From assembly GCA_023262065.1 (NCBI GenBank), contig JALRDW010000087.1:1-9506 (forward strand): DNA of 9,506 nucleotides, given 5' to 3'. This document shows, piece by piece, positions 5,652-9,506 of the stretch. A model generated the notes under the pieces. The model made no database searches. It saw only the letters and a program-made list of their open reading frames with translations, and was not told the DNA's origin. Origin of the DNA: Acidimicrobiia bacterium. Lineage in GTDB: Bacteria; Actinomycetota; Acidimicrobiia; IMCC26256. The position numbers and the translations under genes were made by a program. Position 1 is the first letter of the stretch. Each line of letters opens with the position of its first letter.

Positions 5652-7523
5652 ATCACCGACGTCCGGACGTCCGAGCCGACGGTCGCACCGCGCGCCCGTC
5701 GCGCCGCGGTGCTCGGCTGGTGCCGGACCCATCCCGTGCTCGCCGGGGCCGTGGCCTTCGCGATCCCGTTCCTCGTCGCGGTCGTGTCCATCGCCCGCCA
5801 GCCCTGGTACCCGGTGCTCGACCTCGCGATGACGGAGTTCCGGGTGCGCGACGTCGGGACCGGCGACACCCCGCTCGTCGGACTGCCGGGCCGCATCGGG
5901 CGCTTCCCGGATCAGGGGAGCCATCCGGGACCGCTCTCGTTCTACGCGGTCGCCCCCGTCTACCGCCTCACCGGCGCCAGCGCGCACGGTCTCGAGTTCG
6001 GCACCGTGGTGCTGTCGCTGCTCGCGGTGCTGACGGCGCTGTGGCTGGCCCGACGCCGGGGTGGCGCGCCGATGACGCTCGCGGTCGCGGCGGTGCTCGC
6101 GCTCGTGGTGTGGCGCTACGGCCCGTCGCTGCTGACCCAGCCGTGGAACCCGTACCTGCCGGTCCTGCCGTGGATCGTCGTGCTGCTCGCAGCGTGGTCC
6201 GTCCTCGATCGCGATCCGGTCGCGTGGTTGCCGTTCGTCGGGTTCGGGTCGCTCGCGGCCCAGACCCACATCCCGTACGCCGGGCTCGTGGGTGGACTCG
6301 GTGCGCTCATGCTCGGCGTGACGGTGTGGCGGGCCGTGCGCGAACCCGAGGATCGGCGTCGTCCCCTCCTGTGGTGCGTGGGGTCGCTGGGGGTCCTGCT
6401 CGCGCTCTGGATCCCGCCGGTGCTCGATCAGGTGGCGGGTCACCGCAACATCTCGATGATCGTCGACTACTTCCGGAACCCGCCCGAGGCCGCGGTCGGA
6501 TTCGGTACCGGGGTCCGGGTGCTGCTCGGACACTTCGACCTGCTGCACGCACTCGGTCAGGGTTCGTTCTCGCAGCTCGTGGTGGAGGGCACGGACTCGT
6601 CGACCGGTTCGGAGCTCGTCGGCGCGACCGTCCTCGGGGCCTGGGTCGTGGCCGCCCTCGTCGCGTGGCGGCTCCGACTCGCCCGACCGGGCGCGATCCA
6701 CGCGGTCGTCGCGACCGCCCTCGTGCTCGGCCTGTTCTCGCTCAGCCGCATCTTCGGGACGGTCTGGTACTACCTCAGCCTCTGGATGGTCGGGACGGTC
6801 GCGCTCGCCCTGCTCGCAACGGCGTGGACCGCCTATGCGGCGCTCCGGTCGCGGGGCGTCGGGGGCGAGGGCCTGACCCGCGCCGTCGCCCGGACCGGGA
6901 TCCTCGTGACCGCGGTCGCGCTCGCCGCGTTCACGGTGGAGTGCGCGACGTTCGATCCGCCCGAGGCGAGCCTGTCCGACCCGCTCGGCGTGCTCGTGGC
7001 CCGCACCGACCGCGCACTCGCGGCCGGTGTCGGCGGGGTTGACCCGGCCGATCGTTTCGTCGTCACCTGGAACGATGCGCACTACATCGGTTCGCAGGGC
7101 TACGGACTGGTCAATGAACTCGAGCGTCGCGGTTGGACCGTCGGCGTGCCGGACACCTGGCGCGTCCCGGTGACGCGCCAGCGGGTCCTCGACGCCCCGG
7201 ACGCGACCCGTGAGCTGCGGTTCGCGAGTGGGCGGTACCTCGGCGGCCTCCTCGCGGCGGATCAGCCCGGCATCGAACTCGTGGCCCGACACGACCCCCG
7301 CACGCGCGCCGAGCGCGCCGAGTACGCACGGGACCGCCGCGAGCTCATCGCGTCGCTCGCGGCCCGAGGGCTCGACGAGCGGGTCCGGCAGGTCGACGAG
7401 ACCCTCTTCACCGTGTCCCTCGAGCCGACGCTCACCGCACGGGAGAAGGTGCTCGTGGCCCGCATGCTGCGGCTCGGCCAACCCACCGGCGTGCTGCTCG
7501 TCCCGATCGGGTTCCGCAGGTGA
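5652..7523 (+). CDS. Polytopic membrane protein, GT-C glycosyltransferase-like, paralog 1
   Basis: A 623-aa integral membrane protein if started at ATC 5652, or 604 aa from GTG 5709. TM1 (about 28-46) is followed by an outer loop with acidic residues (D57, E62, D67). HPGPLSFYAVAPVYRLTG spans 91-108, W165-N-P167 and Q204-T-H-I-P-Y209 follow, and further TM helices run to about 430. Residues ~435-623 form a soluble, probably extracytoplasmic domain (VVTWNDAHYIG at 470-480, WTVGVPDTWRVP at 495-506). The layout of an acidic first loop, many helices and a C-terminal outer domain is that of GT-C enzymes, which transfer sugars from polyprenyl-phosphate donors. No named family or donor motif is certain. 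It is the first gene of the plus-strand operon; its TGA overlaps the next GTG. Motifs shared with the next gene fall at nearly equal residue numbers only with the 5652 start. Confidence 0.8.
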   Translation: MTDVRTSEPTVAPRARRAAVLGWCRTHPVLAGAVAFAIPFLVAVVSIARQPWYPVLDLAMTEFRVRDVGTGDTPLVGLPGRIGRFPDQGSHPGPLSFYAVAPVYRLTGASAHGLEFGTVVLSLLAVLTALWLARRRGGAPMTLAVAAVLALVVWRYGPSLLTQPWNPYLPVLPWIVVLLAAWSVLDRDPVAWLPFVGFGSLAAQTHIPYAGLVGGLGALMLGVTVWRAVREPEDRRRPLLWCVGSLGVLLALWIPPVLDQVAGHRNISMIVDYFRNPPEAAVGFGTGVRVLLGHFDLLHALGQGSFSQLVVEGTDSSTGSELVGATVLGAWVVAALVAWRLRLARPGAIHAVVATALVLGLFSLSRIFGTVWYYLSLWMVGTVALALLATAWTAYAALRSRGVGGEGLTRAVARTGILVTAVALAAFTVECATFDPPEASLSDPLGVLVARTDRALAAGVGGVDPADRFVVTWNDAHYIGSQGYGLVNELERRGWTVGVPDTWRVPVTRQRVLDAPDATRELRFASGRYLGGLLAADQPGIELVARHDPRTRAERAEYARDRRELIASLAARGLDERVRQVDETLFTVSLEPTLTAREKVLVARMLRLGQPTGVLLVPIGFRR

Positions 7524-9376
7524 CGGCGACGACGGCGAGGCCGATCGCACCGGACCGGCCGCGTCGGTCGGTCACCACGTGGTTGTACGGGCACCGCGTC
7601 GAGGTCCTCGCCGCGCTCGTGGCCCTCGCACCGATCGTCGTCGCCGTCGTGCGGGGCATCGCGAACGACTACGTGCCGATCGGCGACGACGGGCTGATCC
7701 TGCTCCGCAGTCGTGACGTGCTCACGGAGAACCACCCGTGGCTCGGCACCTGGTCGTCGTCATCCCTGTCGCTCGGCGTCAACCTCAACAACCCGGGTCC
7801 GTTGCTGTTCGACCTCATGGCGCTGCCCACGAAGCTGCTCGGGGCCGGGCCGGGTCTCGCCATCGGCGTGGGGATCGTCAACGGAGCGTGCCTCGTCGGG
7901 GCGGCCGCCGTCGCGCACCGGATCGCCGGACGGCGCGGCTTCCTGCTCACCCTGCTCGTCGGTTCGGTGATCGTCTGGTCGATGGGCAGCGAACTGATCT
8001 TCGACGTGTGGCAACCGCACGTGCTCGTGCTCGTCTACCTGCTGCTCGCAGTCCTCGCATGGGCCGCAGGGGAGGGGCGGGTGTGGACGATCCCGGGGAG
8101 CGTGGCGCTCGTCTCGCTGCTCGTGCAGACCCACCTGTCCTACGTCTACCTCGCGCCGCTCACCCTCCTCGCCGGCGTCGCCATCCACCTCGTCCGGACC
8201 CGGGACCTCCGATCGATCCTGCGACCGGTGCTCTGGAGCGCGCCGCTCGCACTCGCGCTCTGGGCTCAGACGCTCTGGCAGCAGGTGCACGGTCCGGGTC
8301 CGAGCAACCTCGACCGTCTGGTCGACGCGGCCACGGGGAAGTACGGGTCGTCCGATGCGATCGGGTTCGGCCTCGCCGCCCGGCTCGTCGGTGCCGTGGT
8401 CGCGCTGCCGCCGTGGATCCTGCGGCCCTCGTTCGCCGACACGATCCCAGCGGTGCGGATCACCGATGCGGCGGGGGCACGGATCCCGGTGGAGGGGTTG
8501 CCGGGTCCGGTGGCGGCGGTCGTCGGGATCGTCGTGGTGCTCGGCCTGCTCGCCGCGGTCGTCCGGACGAGCCGTGGTGCCGATCGGCGCCCGACCCGGA
8601 CCGCCGGGGTGCTCGCCATCGTGCTCGTGGTGGTCGGGCTCGGCGCGCTGACACTCATGCCGGTCGGCGCGATCGGCCTCGCGTCCCACCAGATGCGGTG
8701 GCTCTGGCCGATCGGCGCGATCGTGCTCCTCACCCTCCTGCTCGCGATCACCGATCGCGTCGCGACGTCGCCGGCGATCGTGCCCTCGATCCTCGGGGTG
8801 CTCGCCCTCGTGTGTGGGCTGAGCCTCCCGACCCACGTGGTCCCGGCCGGGCAGACGGCGGATCGCGACGCGACGCCGAGCGTTCGCCGCATGGTCGATC
8901 GTCTCGATGGCCTGCGCGGGAACGGTGTCCTGCTCTTCGATCCGTCGACGCTGCGGTTCGCCGAGCCCTACAGCGGTCCACTCCTCGCCGGGCTCGCCGA
9001 GGCGGGGATCCCGTTCGTGACCGCCGACGACGGCTTCGTGCACCAGCTCGGCGAGGGTCGTCGGTTCCGCTGCACGATCGCGACGGCCGCCGACTGCGGG
9101 GTCCGGGCGCGCATGGTCGTGGTGTCGGGGCCCGAGGCCGAGGCCGCGACCGCCGGGTCGCTCGCCCACGTCTACGTCGCCGGCATCACGCCGGCCGAGG
9201 CGAGCGAACTCGAGGCCCTCGAGGACGAACTGCGGTCGGCCGGCGTGCGCTTCGACGGGTACGGCGTGCCCCGTGCGGTGCCGGACGCACGGCGGGGTGC
9301 GGCCGACCGGTACCTCGAGCTCCAACGCGCCCGCGACATCGGATCCGTGGCCGTGGTGCTCACCCCGCTGCCATGA
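7520..9376 (+). CDS. Polytopic membrane protein, GT-C glycosyltransferase-like, paralog 2
   Basis: A 618-aa integral membrane protein paralogous to the preceding gene. TM1 spans about 28-46, and the first outer loop carries a DDG (D56, D57), as in GT-C enzymes where an acidic pair near TM1 binds the divalent metal or acts as base. The PGPL motif is at 92-95, W164-Q-P166 and Q203-T-H-L-S-Y208 follow, and TM helices run to about 437. A soluble C-terminal domain (~445-618) is similar in layout to paralog 1 (VLLFDPSTLRFAEPYSG at 470-486, then GLAEAGIPFVTADDG) but much diverged in sequence. The longest loop (about 300-330) probably faces outward. Start GTG 7520 is fixed by the GTGA overlap with the previous stop, and its own stop overlaps the next ATG. 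The sugar-transfer role is inferred from topology; the acceptor is unknown. Confidence 0.85.
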   Translation: MTATTARPIAPDRPRRSVTTWLYGHRVEVLAALVALAPIVVAVVRGIANDYVPIGDDGLILLRSRDVLTENHPWLGTWSSSSLSLGVNLNNPGPLLFDLMALPTKLLGAGPGLAIGVGIVNGACLVGAAAVAHRIAGRRGFLLTLLVGSVIVWSMGSELIFDVWQPHVLVLVYLLLAVLAWAAGEGRVWTIPGSVALVSLLVQTHLSYVYLAPLTLLAGVAIHLVRTRDLRSILRPVLWSAPLALALWAQTLWQQVHGPGPSNLDRLVDAATGKYGSSDAIGFGLAARLVGAVVALPPWILRPSFADTIPAVRITDAAGARIPVEGLPGPVAAVVGIVVVLGLLAAVVRTSRGADRRPTRTAGVLAIVLVVVGLGALTLMPVGAIGLASHQMRWLWPIGAIVLLTLLLAITDRVATSPAIVPSILGVLALVCGLSLPTHVVPAGQTADRDATPSVRRMVDRLDGLRGNGVLLFDPSTLRFAEPYSGPLLAGLAEAGIPFVTADDGFVHQLGEGRRFRCTIATAADCGVRARMVVVSGPEAEAATAGSLAHVYVAGITPAEASELEALEDELRSAGVRFDGYGVPRAVPDARRGAADRYLELQRARDIGSVAVVLTPLP

Positions 9377-9506
9377 GCGACCCGGCGCCGACCCGGGGGG
9401 CCGGACGGATCGCGAGGCTCGCCACGTGGGCGCGGCGGAGGTGGCCCGAACTCGCGCTCGGGTCGATCGCGGCCCTCCCGATCGTCGCGGCGGCGGTGCG
9501 TGCGAT
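9373..9506 (+). CDS. Third tandem membrane paralog, 3' end outside the window
   Basis: Only the first 44 codons are present. ATG at 9373 overlaps the preceding stop as ATGA. The sequence has a short polar, Arg-rich N-terminus and then the start of TM1 (LALGSIAALPIVAAAVRA). The segment LPIVAAAV aligns with APIVVAVV of paralog 2 and IPFLVAVV of paralog 1 at almost the same distance from the start (residues 36, 38 and 39 for the proline). This supports a third member of the same family in the same operon. Everything after TM1 lies beyond the window, so nothing can be said of its motifs. Confidence 0.75.
   Translation, partial: MSDPAPTRGAGRIARLATWARRRWPELALGSIAALPIVAAAVRA

Noticed and set aside
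5163..7550. Long open frame on the minus strand antisense to paralog 1, in frame with the GMC gene
   Set aside because: Highly charged, domain-free translation. The GMC gene starts at the GTGA junction at 5162, and the hydrophobic helices and conserved motifs are on the plus strand.
7760..9325. Open frame of about 520 codons on the minus strand
   Set aside because: Composition is Asp/Arg/Glu/His/Gly-rich without any domain, and it lies wholly antisense to paralog 2, which carries the conserved motifs.

Overview
This is a high-GC window (roughly 70% G+C by eye) in which every gene uses a G/C-rich third codon position. Starts are often GTG, and genes are packed with 4-bp stop/start overlaps. 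This suggests an actinobacterium. The gene style and the large families of GT-C-like membrane proteins remind me of Acidimicrobiia (Ilumatobacter-like), but that placement is an impression, not a proof.

Left part, minus strand (22-5509): reading in the direction of transcription from about 5509, there is a tight four-gene run. It holds a 116-aa membrane-anchored protein of unknown family, a GMC-type FAD oxidoreductase, and two different NAD(P)-dependent SDR epimerases/dehydratases. Overlaps of 4, 11 and 4 bp imply translational coupling. After a 25-bp gap comes a six-TM GGDEF protein (a probable diguanylate cyclase), which may be read through from the same operon. A compact inverted repeat follows its stop codon, then a small hypothetical protein, and finally a tRNA-Arg(UCU) with its own likely -10 box.

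Right part, plus strand (about 5652-9506): a divergent operon of three tandem, paralogous, polytopic membrane proteins, the last cut by the window edge. They share a layout of N-terminal TM1, an acidic first outer loop, a PGPL motif, a W-x-P motif, a QTHxxY motif, more TM helices and a C-terminal soluble domain. This resembles GT-C glycosyltransferases in topology, but I cannot assign a named family. Junctions are GTGA and ATGA overlaps.

The two operons share a 142-bp divergent promoter region (5510-5651). The first plus-strand paralog has no ATG, GTG or TTG where its start should be. It has a strong Shine-Dalgarno followed 8 nt later by ATC, and using ATC brings its conserved motifs to within one residue of the same positions as in its neighbour. 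The shared control region, an oxidase/reductase set on one side and GT-C-like proteins on the other, suggest one pathway that modifies a lipid-linked or cell-surface glycan or alcohol. That functional link is inference.
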